The translations under genes and the position numbers were made by a program. The notes below the pieces were generated by a model. That model saw only the letters and a list, made by a program, of their open reading frames with translations, had not been told where the DNA came from and did not search any database. From Croceivirga sp. (GTDB lineage: Bacteria; Bacteroidota; Bacteroidia; Flavobacteriales; Flavobacteriaceae), in assembly GCA_028281025.1 (NCBI GenBank), contig JANQKR010000011.1, positions 62,001 to 126,000 on the forward strand: a stretch of 64,000 nucleotides of DNA, written 5' to 3'. Numbering within the stretch: the stretch's first letter is position 1; each line of letters starts with the position of its first letter. Positions 43,822 through 51,713 of this stretch are shown piece after piece.

Positions 43822-44863
43822 GATTGTCATAGGGAAGGATTTTTATGGGGTTTTGGCCTACAATGAAAAAAAGGTGGATGAGGGGGTTGGATATGTTATC
43901 GATTCCAATATTGAGCATTCCACTTCGGTCAATATGACCAATGAGTTCAATCTGATAAGACAGTTACGTCCCGGACTCGGAAAAGCGGTTTTCCATGTTT
44001 CATTGAACCTGCCACATTCAGACCATTTGGACGATAAAGAGTTTACATCGTTCGGTTGTGATTATCTGATGAAGATGGGTTTCGACAACAACCAGTTCAT
44101 CATGTACCGCCATACCGATACCGAACATGAGCACATCCATATCATTGCGAACAGGGTCAGATATTCGGGCAGGGTAACAGGCGACAGCAATATTAAAAGA
44201 AGAAGCCGGGAAGTGCTCAATAATCTAGAAAAGAAATATGGACTTACCCAAGTTCTGGGAAAATCCAATATAAAAAAATCACTCACCCAAAGGGAAATTG
44301 AAAAAACATTGCGAACGGGTACAGCACCGACCAAGCTTATCCTTCAGGATAAAATCGCGTCCACCATTTCACAGGCAAAGAATACAGCTGAATTTATCAA
44401 GCTGCTCAAAGCGCACAATATCTATCCAAAGTTCAATGTCGGCAAGACTACGGGGCGAGTGTCCGGAATATCGTTCAAATATGGGGATGTCATCTATAAG
44501 GGAAGCTCCTTGGGCAAAAGATTTTCATGGAACAGTATCGTAAAACATATCGATTATGAGCAAACAAGAGACCGTGCAATTGTTCTCAAAAATAACAATG
44601 CAATTGGAGCAACTGCAAAGTCTGATGGAGCAATCGCAAATGGAACACAAAGAGTTATCGAGGTGCCAGCAGGAGATGCTGAACGGGCTCAAAATGCTAA
44701 TGAAGAACCAGAACACCATGTGGCAAAAAATCAAGGAATTGGATGGGTAGCCCCATTGGTCGAGGACAATCCGTGGAACGCCTTCAAGTTGGAGCTTGAC
44801 GATAAGGATAGGTACAAGCGCAAAAAGCGAAGAAAAAAGAAAGGAAAGGGATTCAATCTTTAG
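43811..44863 (+). CDS. Relaxase/mobilization nuclease (MobA/VirD2-like)
   Basis: This 350-residue protein has an N-terminal HUH endonuclease domain: the nucleophile Tyr region IGKDFYGVLAYNEKKV, FHVSLNLPHSDHL and the metal-binding motif RHTDTEHEHIHIIANR near residue 105. The C-terminal third (after about residue 245) is low-complexity (NNNAIGATAKSDGAIANGT) and ends in a very basic RKKRRKKKGKGF tail. It would nick oriT and lead the DNA through a helper conjugation system. A second, coiled-coil-like frame overlaps its 3' part. Confidence 0.88.
   Translation: MIGKIVIGKDFYGVLAYNEKKVDEGVGYVIDSNIEHSTSVNMTNEFNLIRQLRPGLGKAVFHVSLNLPHSDHLDDKEFTSFGCDYLMKMGFDNNQFIMYRHTDTEHEHIHIIANRVRYSGRVTGDSNIKRRSREVLNNLEKKYGLTQVLGKSNIKKSLTQREIEKTLRTGTAPTKLILQDKIASTISQAKNTAEFIKLLKAHNIYPKFNVGKTTGRVSGISFKYGDVIYKGSSLGKRFSWNSIVKHIDYEQTRDRAIVLKNNNAIGATAKSDGAIANGTQRVIEVPAGDAERAQNANEEPEHHVAKNQGIGWVAPLVEDNPWNAFKLELDDKDRYKRKKRRKKKGKGFNL
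44556..44750 (+). CDS. Overlapping coiled-coil small ORF inside the relaxase gene
   Basis: The 64-residue frame lies in another phase entirely inside the relaxase 3' region. It reads as a regular amphipathic helix (LFSKITMQLEQLQSLMEQSQ, LNGLKMLMKNQNTMWQKIKEL), while the relaxase frame over the same bases is low-complexity. This asymmetry suggests that the small frame is the one under selection there. It may be a mobilization accessory protein; not proven. Confidence 0.4.
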   Translation: MSKQETVQLFSKITMQLEQLQSLMEQSQMEHKELSRCQQEMLNGLKMLMKNQNTMWQKIKELDG

Positions 44864-44871
44864 AAACCATT

Positions 44872-45159
44872 ATGAAAACAGAACCCATGGAAAAGACCGA
44901 TAAGCTAGAATCTTTAGGATTGTCCTCCTCTGAAATACAAGTATTGGAGATGATACGGAACAAGAGGTTTCTGTCCATCAAACTCATAATCAAAAATGGG
45001 GAGGTCGATGTCATCGAGGGCTTGGAACGATTGGATACAGAAGCACGCATCATCGATGCCCTGAAACAACATGATTTTCAAAATCTGGAAATCAAGCAAA
45101 GCCATGGGAAAATTGTCTGTGTGAACCGGACATTCAGGAAAAAAGTCAATCATTCATAA
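44872..45159 (+). CDS. Small hypothetical protein of the mobilization module
   Basis: The 95-residue protein may start at 44872 or at the Met at 44887. Charged helices (LSSSEIQVLEMIRNKRFLSI, VIEGLERLDTEARIIDALKQ) end in a beta-like IVCVNRTFRKKV. No family is recognised. It follows the relaxase by eight bases and probably belongs to the same transcript. Confidence 0.6.
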   Translation: MKTEPMEKTDKLESLGLSSSEIQVLEMIRNKRFLSIKLIIKNGEVDVIEGLERLDTEARIIDALKQHDFQNLEIKQSHGKIVCVNRTFRKKVNHS

Positions 45160-45311
45160 AAAACTAAAGGTTGTTAACCAACAACTCATAAGTATGTGAT
45201 AAAATGGTGATTCCACAAGGAATTAAATCGATTAAAAAAGGTAAATTAAAGCCTGCTTTTACAAATACGGTAGTGACCTAAAGACACAGGAGCTGCTGAC
45301 ATTTAGGGGAA

Positions 45312-45485
45312 ATGTCAAACCCAACAATTGAGCTAAAGCAGAAAAAACGAACATTTAACAGTACATGGCTCAAGACTTACGAAGGTTTTGAAGATTACAC
45401 GGAAGAAGATGCAGAGAAAATCGTAGAGCAACTTCAACAACTGGCCAACATAGTTTGCCGCCATGTCCAAAAAGAAAGCACATGA
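45312..45485 (+). CDS. Small protein preceding the serine recombinase
   Basis: The 57-residue protein begins SNPTIELKQKKRTFNSTWL and has an acidic helix (EEDAEKIVEQLQQLANIV). Its TGA overlaps the recombinase ATG (ATGA), indicating translational coupling. Function unknown; possibly a recombination accessory or regulator. Confidence 0.6.
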   Translation: MSNPTIELKQKKRTFNSTWLKTYEGFEDYTEEDAEKIVEQLQQLANIVCRHVQKEST

Positions 45486-47404
45486 ACCTAGAGGTATTCA
45501 ATCAATTTGCCAAAAATGAAAAGGGAAGGGTCATAGGAAAAAACAATACGGCCGTAATCTACACCCGTGTTTCGAGCAAAGAGCAATTTGACAACAATGC
45601 CAGTCTGACCACACAACTCAAATATTGTAAGGAGTACGCACTCAGGAAGGAATTGGATGTAATCGAATATTTCGGGGGAACCTATGAATCAGCAAAGAGC
45701 GATGAGCGTAGGGAGTTCCAAAGGATGCTGAACTATGTCAAGAGGAAGAAGAATATCGGCTATATCATTGTTTACTCTTACGACAGGTTTTCAAGAACCG
45801 GCGCGAACGGGGCCTATATCAGTGAGCAACTGAAAAAGCAGGGAGTGGCCGTTATCTCGGCCACACAGGAAATCGATGTGACAACAAGTGCGGGTACGTT
45901 CCAAGAAAATCTGTACCACATGTTCTCCCACTTCGACAACCAAGTGCGTAGGGACAAATCCATCACGGGCATGCAGGAAAAGCTGCGAAGGGGATATTGG
46001 ACGGGTGCCTATCCGTTTGGATACACCAACACCAATCCAGGTAAAGGGAAGATTCCAAATTTCGTGATTACCGAGGAAGGAAGGTTGCTGAAGAAAGCTT
46101 TTTTATGGAAAGCGAACGCCAATATGTCCCATGTCGAGATTGCGGAAAGGCTGAAAGAAAAGGGCTTGGTCATAAAGGCAAAAAAGCTGACCGACCTTTT
46201 CAGGAACCCCTTCTATTGCGGACTGATCGTCAACAGCCTGATTCCCGGAGAGGTAATCCAAGGGAAGCATGAGGCTTTAATTACAAAGGAGGTCTTTCTT
46301 AAAATCCATAATTTACTTCATGTAGGTGAATCTCCCAGAAAGTATTCACTCGATGATGAAAACCTACCGCTGAAAATGTTTGTCAAGTCTTCGGTCTGCG
46401 GAACACCCTATACTGGATTTATAGTGAGGAAAAAGGGTCTGTATTATTACAAGAACAGACGTAAGGGCAGCAAGGAGAATAGAAGTGCCAAAAAGCTCCA
46501 TGAAGAGTTTTTGGATTTGTTGGGGAATTATACCATAGCCGATAAAAAGTATATCGAACCCCTGACCGAGATAATTCACGATACATTGATCGATAAAAAC
46601 CAAGAAGCACCTCAGGACCAAAAGAGGTTAACCAATGAACTCAATAAGTTTAAAGAGCAGATAAACACTTTGGAAAGAAGGTATGTCGTCCTTAACGAAA
46701 TTACAAGGTCACAGTATGACCTTTTTATGCCTGAACTTAAATCTAAACAAAGGGAATTGGAAACAAGATTGGGCAATGAGGGAATAAATAGTTCAAACCT
46801 TAATAAGTCGGTAAAAATGGCACTTGATTATGCCTGTAACTTACCATCATTGTGGAGGTTAGGGGATTTGGAAACCAAAAGGGCCATCCAATATATGGTG
46901 TTCCCCGACGGGATTCGGTATGACTTCAAAAACAAGCTAGTTCAAACTTTTCGGGTCAATGAAATTTTTCGTGCAATCCGCTTGTTTTCAGTCAATTTGA
47001 AGGAAATAAAAAACGGGAATTTCCACTCGATTTGTGAAAAATCCCGTTTAGTGACCACGGAGGGATTCAAACCCCCGACCGCTGGAGCCGAAATCCAGTG
47101 CTCTATTCAGCTGAGCTACGTGGCCAATTTATTTCTAACAATGGTGGAGATGGTCTTCCCATCGGCCTGTCCTGCCAATTCCTTGGTCACCACACCCATT
47201 ACCTTCCCCATATCCTGCATTCCGGACGCTCCCAATGCATCTATGGTCTGTACCACCACTTTTTCTATTTCCTCTTCGGTCAATTGTTCGGGCAAAAACC
47301 GTTCGATAACCGCAACTTGTGCCAATTCCGGTTCCGCGAGGTCTTCCCTGCCCTGTTCCTTAAAAATGGCAGCACTGTCCTTACGCTGCTTTACCAGCTT
47401 TTGA
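45482..47404 (+). CDS. Large serine recombinase, reading frame running into tRNA-Arg
   Basis: From ATG 45482 (the frame opens at 45455) the catalytic resolvase domain is clear: AVIYTRVSSKEQ with the nucleophile Ser, YIIVYSYDRFSRTGANG, RRDKSITGMQEKLRRGYWTG. A recombinase domain (KKLTDLFRNPFYCGLIVN) follows, then a zinc-ribbon remnant (SSVCGTPYTGFIVRKK) and a coiled coil (LNKFKEQINTLERRYVVLNE). The element-derived part ends about 47050. The last about 117 codons read antisense through the tRNA and the yqeY-like gene, so the stop is supplied by the chromosome. It probably catalyses integration of the island at tRNA-Arg. Confidence 0.85.
   Translation: MNLEVFNQFAKNEKGRVIGKNNTAVIYTRVSSKEQFDNNASLTTQLKYCKEYALRKELDVIEYFGGTYESAKSDERREFQRMLNYVKRKKNIGYIIVYSYDRFSRTGANGAYISEQLKKQGVAVISATQEIDVTTSAGTFQENLYHMFSHFDNQVRRDKSITGMQEKLRRGYWTGAYPFGYTNTNPGKGKIPNFVITEEGRLLKKAFLWKANANMSHVEIAERLKEKGLVIKAKKLTDLFRNPFYCGLIVNSLIPGEVIQGKHEALITKEVFLKIHNLLHVGESPRKYSLDDENLPLKMFVKSSVCGTPYTGFIVRKKGLYYYKNRRKGSKENRSAKKLHEEFLDLLGNYTIADKKYIEPLTEIIHDTLIDKNQEAPQDQKRLTNELNKFKEQINTLERRYVVLNEITRSQYDLFMPELKSKQRELETRLGNEGINSSNLNKSVKMALDYACNLPSLWRLGDLETKRAIQYMVFPDGIRYDFKNKLVQTFRVNEIFRAIRLFSVNLKEIKNGNFHSICEKSRLVTTEGFKPPTAGAEIQCSIQLSYVANLFLTMVEMVFPSACPANSLVTTPITFPISCIPDAPNASMVCTTTFSISSSVNCSGKNRSITATCANSGSARSSLPCSLKMAALSLRCFTSF
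47005..47043 (-). terminator. Terminator of tRNA-Arg
   Basis: On the minus strand AAACGGGA / TCCCGTTT with an about 22-base interior is followed by TTTTATTT. It lies just after the tRNA 3' end and inside the recombinase coding frame. Confidence 0.65.
47051..47065 (-). repeat. Candidate att site within the tRNA-Arg 3' end
   Basis: GTGACCACGGAGGGA covers the tRNA discriminator, acceptor 3' strand and part of the T-stem. It matches 24038-24052 in 13 of 15 positions. Confidence 0.5.
47052..47125 (-). tRNA. tRNA-Arg (anticodon TCG)
   Basis: The 74-base tRNA folds fully: acceptor GGCCACG/CGTGGTC (one G-T pair) and D-arm GCTC/GAGC. The anticodon arm is CTGGA-TTTCGGC-TCCAG with anticodon TCG, and the T-arm is GGGGG-TTTGAAT-CCCTC. 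The discriminator is A; CCA is not encoded. Its first ten bases overlap the end of the yqeY-like coding sequence, and its 3' end is the candidate island attachment site. Confidence 0.93.
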
Positions 47405-47568
47405 ACCAACTTCGCTTCATCTTCCTCAGAAAGTCCTGCTCCCCCACCCTTTTCCGTTTGCGCCAACAATATGGCCGATTTAATGGCACGCAATGCTTCC
47501 AAGGCAACGGTATCCTTCGCTTTCATTGCCGCTTTTAGCTCCGTCATTACGTTTTCCTGCAGTCCCAT
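47116..47568 (-). CDS. GatB/YqeY domain-containing protein
   Basis: The 150-residue helical protein has TELKAAMKAKDTVALEALRAIKSAI, FLPEQLTEEEIEKVV and MGKVMGVVTKELAGQADGK, a standard stand-alone YqeY. The domain is related to the tRNA-binding tail of amidotransferase GatB; the precise role is uncertain. In flavobacteria it usually follows ftsZ, as here. The last codons and TAG stop lie within the first ten bases of tRNA-Arg. Confidence 0.93.
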   Translation of the reverse strand: MGLQENVMTELKAAMKAKDTVALEALRAIKSAILLAQTEKGGGAGLSEEDEAKLVQKLVKQRKDSAAIFKEQGREDLAEPELAQVAVIERFLPEQLTEEEIEKVVVQTIDALGASGMQDMGKVMGVVTKELAGQADGKTISTIVRNKLAT

Positions 47569-47595
47569 ACCATACTATTGTTAAGGGCTGCGAAG

Positions 47596-47634
47596 ATAAA
47601 AAATAAACCCGAAAATAGTACAATATTTTCGGGT
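47596..47634 (-). terminator. Terminator of the division cluster (after ftsZ)
   Basis: ACCCGAAAATA / TATTTTCGGGT forms a perfect 11-bp stem with a 6-base loop. On the minus strand it is followed by a T-rich tract. It starts 38 bases after the ftsZ stop. Confidence 0.8.
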
Positions 47635-47672
47635 CTAAACGCTCCATTAAAATGGAAACAAACTAAACACTA

Positions 47673-49631
47673 CTAATCAACATTGTCATGGAGAAATGAA
47701 TTGTTGGAGCGCAGTTGAATTTCATCATTACTGTCTTCCCCCAAACTCATCCGAGAGACCTTCTGTTCCTTTGGATTTTCATTTAAATCAATTCCCTGGC
47801 GCTTGTACGCAGGCTCCTTTTCTATATCATCCACACTCTTTCTATTGTTCTTAAAGGTGTAATTGAAATTTTTTAGTTTACGTTTGCGTTCTTCTGCCCG
47901 TTCTTTCAATAAATCACTTATTGACGTGTTAAAGGGGTCCACATTGCCATCCCCCGCTGTTTCCTTTTCTGAGGAGGCCTCAGTTTTTATGGTCTTTTTC
48001 TCAAAGACCAATTCGTTCTCCACTAATTTTGGTTCATGGGTCTCGGCAACGGAACGGGCACCGGTGAGCTGGGTCTCCAACTCCATATACTCTTCCAGGT
48101 TATATCGTGTTTCACCATCCAAATTGTAATCCAGGACCGGACTCACTTCCACATACTCTTGAACTTCCATATCCTTTGTCTCCTTGTCCAGATCAAAAGT
48201 GATGGTATTCTCAAAAGGCTTTTCCTCTTTCACCTCGTTTAAAGGCATATCAAAGGTCAATGTGATTTGGTCTTCCTCGAGTTTTGGCGAGACAACTTCA
48301 GCATCTATGACATTGATGTCATTAATAACATCCTTAGCTTCTATAATAATGAAATCGTCATGCATTGTGGTACTGGCCACAACCTCTTCCACAGGTTTTG
48401 GCAGCACTTCCTCATAAAACACATTGAAGTTTCGAATATAATTGGTAGTGGGTATGATATCGGACTCCGGTTTCCCAGGCTCTTCTTCCAAGGTATGTTT
48501 GATTACCGGTTCCCCCTCCGCAGCGTTAGTGAAGGTAGGCTTACTCACCATAGTGCTTTCCGAGCTCAAGTTTTGGACTGCCTTTTGCTCATCTTCCAAA
48601 GTGTGGATAATCTTTTTGGATTCCGTATTCACAATGTCATCTTGCTGGTCCACGGCAAAACCGGTGGCTATCACAGTTACTGCTATAGCATCCCCTAAAT
48701 TCTCATCTTCACCAACACCCATGATGATATTTGCACCATGACCAGCCTCTATTTGGATATGGTCATTGATTTCACCGATTTCGTCTATCGTAATTTCCTG
48801 CGTACCGGAAACAATGAGCAACAAAACATTTTTAGCACCAGTAATTTTGTTGTCATTCAACAATGGGGAATCCAAAGCTTTCATAATGGCTTCATTGGCC
48901 CTTCCTGAACCTGAAGCGGTTGCGGATCCCATAATTGCCGTACCACTATCGGACAGGACGGTTTTGGCATCCCTTAAGTCAATGTTCTGCGTGTAATGGT
49001 GGGTAATCACTTCAGCGATACCACGAGCTGCTGTGGCCAACACCTCATCTGCTTTTGAGAATCCGGCCTTGAAACCGAGATTACCGTAAACCTCCCGAAG
49101 CTTGTTGTTATTGATAACGATCAACGAATCCACATTGGAACGAAGTTTTTCAATACCCAACTGGGCCTGTTTGCAACGCATGGCACCTTCAAACTGAAAT
49201 GGAATGGTGACGATACCCACTGTGAGAATATCCATTTCCCTGGCAACCTTGGCAATGACGGGCGCTGCTCCCGTACCTGTTCCACCCCCCATTCCGGCAG
49301 TAATGAATACCATCTTTGTGGTACTTTCCAGCATCTCCTTAAGATCCTCCATACTTTCCAGGGCGGCCTGTTCCCCAATTTCCGGATTGGCCCCCGCGCC
49401 AAGGCCCTCGGTGAGGGAGACCCCCAATTGGATCCTGTTGGGCACCGAACTATTGTCAAGTGCTTGTGCGTCCGTATTGCAAATAACAAAATCCACACCG
49501 TTGATGCCGGCCTGGTACATATGGTTTATGGCATTACTACCTCCACCGCCAACGCCTATTACTTTTATGACGTTGCTTGTGTTCTTTGGCAAATCGAATG
49601 CGATGTTATCAAATTCATTGTTCTTACTCAT
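47673..49631 (-). CDS. ftsZ: Cell division protein FtsZ
   Basis: The tubulin-like GTPase polymerises into the division ring. Residues 1-330 contain VIGVGGGGSNAINHMYQAGI, the tubulin signature GMGGGTGTGAAPVIA and the T7 loop region. A long acidic, poorly conserved tail of about 300 residues follows, ending RSNNSFLHDNVD. Such tails make flavobacterial FtsZ much longer (652 residues) than the usual about 390. It is the last gene of the division/cell-wall cluster, 36 bases after ftsA. Confidence 0.97.
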   Translation of the reverse strand: MSKNNEFDNIAFDLPKNTSNVIKVIGVGGGGSNAINHMYQAGINGVDFVICNTDAQALDNSSVPNRIQLGVSLTEGLGAGANPEIGEQAALESMEDLKEMLESTTKMVFITAGMGGGTGTGAAPVIAKVAREMDILTVGIVTIPFQFEGAMRCKQAQLGIEKLRSNVDSLIVINNNKLREVYGNLGFKAGFSKADEVLATAARGIAEVITHHYTQNIDLRDAKTVLSDSGTAIMGSATASGSGRANEAIMKALDSPLLNDNKITGAKNVLLLIVSGTQEITIDEIGEINDHIQIEAGHGANIIMGVGEDENLGDAIAVTVIATGFAVDQQDDIVNTESKKIIHTLEDEQKAVQNLSSESTMVSKPTFTNAAEGEPVIKHTLEEEPGKPESDIIPTTNYIRNFNVFYEEVLPKPVEEVVASTTMHDDFIIIEAKDVINDINVIDAEVVSPKLEEDQITLTFDMPLNEVKEEKPFENTITFDLDKETKDMEVQEYVEVSPVLDYNLDGETRYNLEEYMELETQLTGARSVAETHEPKLVENELVFEKKTIKTEASSEKETAGDGNVDPFNTSISDLLKERAEERKRKLKNFNYTFKNNRKSVDDIEKEPAYKRQGIDLNENPKEQKVSRMSLGEDSNDEIQLRSNNSFLHDNVD

Positions 49632-49667
49632 GGTGCTGTTGTATTTTGTGGGTGTGTATCTAAATTC

Positions 49668-50990
49668 TTATTCTGCGTTGTCTAAAAAGTCCTTCAGTTT
49701 TTCTGACCATTTATCAAAAATGGTTTTTCGTTCTTTTACCTGAACGGTATTTCCTGCGGCATGGGCCTCTTCGCCCGCCAACACCTTTTCAGGTTCTGGG
49801 TCAACACTTTCCTGTTGCTGATTTTTGGCATCGGATTGCACTGCGTTCATAAGAAGTCCAACCGCTGTGGCATACAGTGGACTTGCAATTTCATCATCGG
49901 AATCCCCTGCCAAATGTTCATTGGGGTATCCAATTCTGGTATCCATCCCCGTAATGTATTCCACCAATTGTTTTAGGTGCTTTAACTGACTTCCACCACC
50001 GGTAAGTACGATTCCGGCAATGAGTTTTCTCTTCTGCTCTTCATGCCCATAGTTCTTGATTTCCACATACACCTGCTCTATAATTTCAACAACCCTGGCG
50101 TGGATGATCTTGGAAAGGTTCTTCAGGGTAATTTCCTTGGGCTCCCTTCCCCTAAGTCCGGGTATGGACACAATTTCATTATCCTTGTTTTCCCCGGGCC
50201 AGGCCGATCCAAATTTGATTTTGAGCAACTCTGCCTGCTTTTCTATAATGGAACAGCCTTCCTTAATGTCCTCGGTAATGACATTGCCCCCAAAAGGGAT
50301 AACCGCGGTATGGCGAATGATCCCATCCTTGAAAATTGCCAGATCACTGGTACCGCCACCTATATCTATTAAAGCCACACCTGCTTCCTTCTCTTCCTGA
50401 CTCAGTACCGCTTCTGCCGAGGCAAGGGGTTCCAAGGTGATATTCCCTAAATCCAATCCGGCACTTTTAATGCACCTACCAATGTTCTTTATGGATGAAA
50501 CCTGACCTACCACCACATGGAAATTGGCTTCCAGTCGACCACCGTACATTCCAATGGGTTGTTTGATCTCCGATTGGCCATCTACCCGGTATTCCTGCGG
50601 TAGCACATGGATAATTTCCTCCCCGGGCAACATCACCAATTTGTATACTTGGTTGCACAACTTGTCCAAATCATTTTCATTGATGACTTCTTCAGCATCC
50701 GATCTGGTGATATAGTCACTATGCTGCAAGCTTCGTATATGTTGTCCGGCAATACCCACCACAACGGAACCGATTTTCAAACCCGCATTCAATTCTGCCT
50801 GTTCCACTGCTTGTTGTATGGAAGAGATCGTTTGGGTAATATTATTGACAACGCCCCTATGGACACCCAAACTTTTTGAACGACCCGTGCCCAAAACCTC
50901 TATTTTACCATATTCGTTCTCACGGCCAATGATGGCCACAATTTTGGTTGTCCCAATGTCTAACCCGACTGAATACTTACCTTGTTCCAT
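49668..50990 (-). CDS. ftsA: Cell division protein FtsA
   Basis: The 440-residue actin-like protein tethers FtsZ to the membrane. The nucleotide-binding motifs are VGLDIGTTKIVAIIGREN, VALIDIGGGTSDLAIFKDG and IVLTGGGSQLKHLKQL. The C-terminal amphipathic helix region (TIFDKWSEKLKDFLDNAE) fits membrane attachment. It lies three bases after ftsQ. Confidence 0.97.
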   Translation of the reverse strand: MEQGKYSVGLDIGTTKIVAIIGRENEYGKIEVLGTGRSKSLGVHRGVVNNITQTISSIQQAVEQAELNAGLKIGSVVVGIAGQHIRSLQHSDYITRSDAEEVINENDLDKLCNQVYKLVMLPGEEIIHVLPQEYRVDGQSEIKQPIGMYGGRLEANFHVVVGQVSSIKNIGRCIKSAGLDLGNITLEPLASAEAVLSQEEKEAGVALIDIGGGTSDLAIFKDGIIRHTAVIPFGGNVITEDIKEGCSIIEKQAELLKIKFGSAWPGENKDNEIVSIPGLRGREPKEITLKNLSKIIHARVVEIIEQVYVEIKNYGHEEQKRKLIAGIVLTGGGSQLKHLKQLVEYITGMDTRIGYPNEHLAGDSDDEIASPLYATAVGLLMNAVQSDAKNQQQESVDPEPEKVLAGEEAHAAGNTVQVKERKTIFDKWSEKLKDFLDNAE

Positions 50991-50993
50991 AAT

Positions 50994-51713
50994 TTATATT
51001 TTGGTGCAAACCACTTGATTATCAAATTCCAAACTCACTACGGCATATTTTCCCAACGTCTTGTCCCTGGTTGCTTTTAAATAAAAAGCCATGAAGTTCT
51101 TGAACTTCTCGTCCAAGTTTTCCACATCCCCAAGATTTACCACAAAATCCTCCACCCTTAACTTCAATTGATAGTCCCCTTCATCCTTGATATGGATCCC
51201 AATCACATTCTTCCGTAAAAAATCATCCTTATTGATGTAATTCAGGATAACATAGGCATCCTCCAGGCTCTTGCCCGTAATCTTACCTGTAATAATGGGA
51301 ACACGGGCCGAGTGGTACCTTGACAGCGGCATATGTTTTCCCTCATCATCCAGATAGAACCTGTTGACCCCTTCTATTCTTCCAATAGGATTTCGTTGAA
51401 CGATTTCTGAAATAAGTTTCCCCTCAATTGAGAAGTAGACCTGGGCGTTTTTAACCATAGGATTGGACTCGATAATCTCTTCTATGGTATTCAAAACTAC
51501 TTGTTCTTTTTTCCTGTTTTTTACGCTGCCGTAATTTTGTATTAACAATTTATTAACTGCGTCTTCGGTGATATACAAATCGCTCTCTCCCAGAAACTTG
51601 ATGTGTATATCATCAATTTTTCTATTTTTCCCCCTATAGTCCGCAAAACCATACAGCCCCACAATGGCCAGAATCAAAACCGACAGCTTTATATAATTCC
51701 AATTAACTCGCAT
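50994..51713 (-). CDS. ftsQ: Cell division protein FtsQ/DivIB
   Basis: The 239-residue bitopic protein has a transmembrane helix near residues 8-26 (IKLSVLILAIVGLYGFAD), then a POTRA-like domain (DIHIKFLGESDLYITEDAV, NPMVKNAQVYFSIEGKLI) and a beta domain with VPIITGKI. It belongs to the divisome and scaffolds FtsL/FtsI. It is shorter and more divergent than proteobacterial FtsQ, as is usual in this phylum. It overlaps murC by 11 bases. Confidence 0.9.
   Translation of the reverse strand: MRVNWNYIKLSVLILAIVGLYGFADYRGKNRKIDDIHIKFLGESDLYITEDAVNKLLIQNYGSVKNRKKEQVVLNTIEEIIESNPMVKNAQVYFSIEGKLISEIVQRNPIGRIEGVNRFYLDDEGKHMPLSRYHSARVPIITGKITGKSLEDAYVILNYINKDDFLRKNVIGIHIKDEGDYQLKLRVEDFVVNLGDVENLDEKFKNFMAFYLKATRDKTLGKYAVVSLEFDNQVVCTKI

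Larger units (their letters stand above)
24038..47065. mobile_element. Putative genomic island at tRNA-Arg carrying lanthipeptide and mobilization genes
   Basis: The island is bounded by the tRNA-Arg 3' end and a degenerate copy of it. It contains a serine recombinase next to the tRNA, MobC and an HUH relaxase, an IS3 element, and the strongly AT-rich lanthipeptide locus (24450-42200). The mobilization part (43474-47050) is clearly less AT-rich, so the island is likely composite. The boundaries are inference. Confidence 0.5.

Noticed and set aside
45204-45281. A 25-residue frame upstream of the small protein before the recombinase.
   Set aside because: Too short, no recognisable family and no supporting ribosome site.
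47110-47538. The + strand frames over 47098-47538, including the recombinase tail, as separate proteins.
   Set aside because: They are antisense to tRNA-Arg and the clearly real yqeY-like gene.
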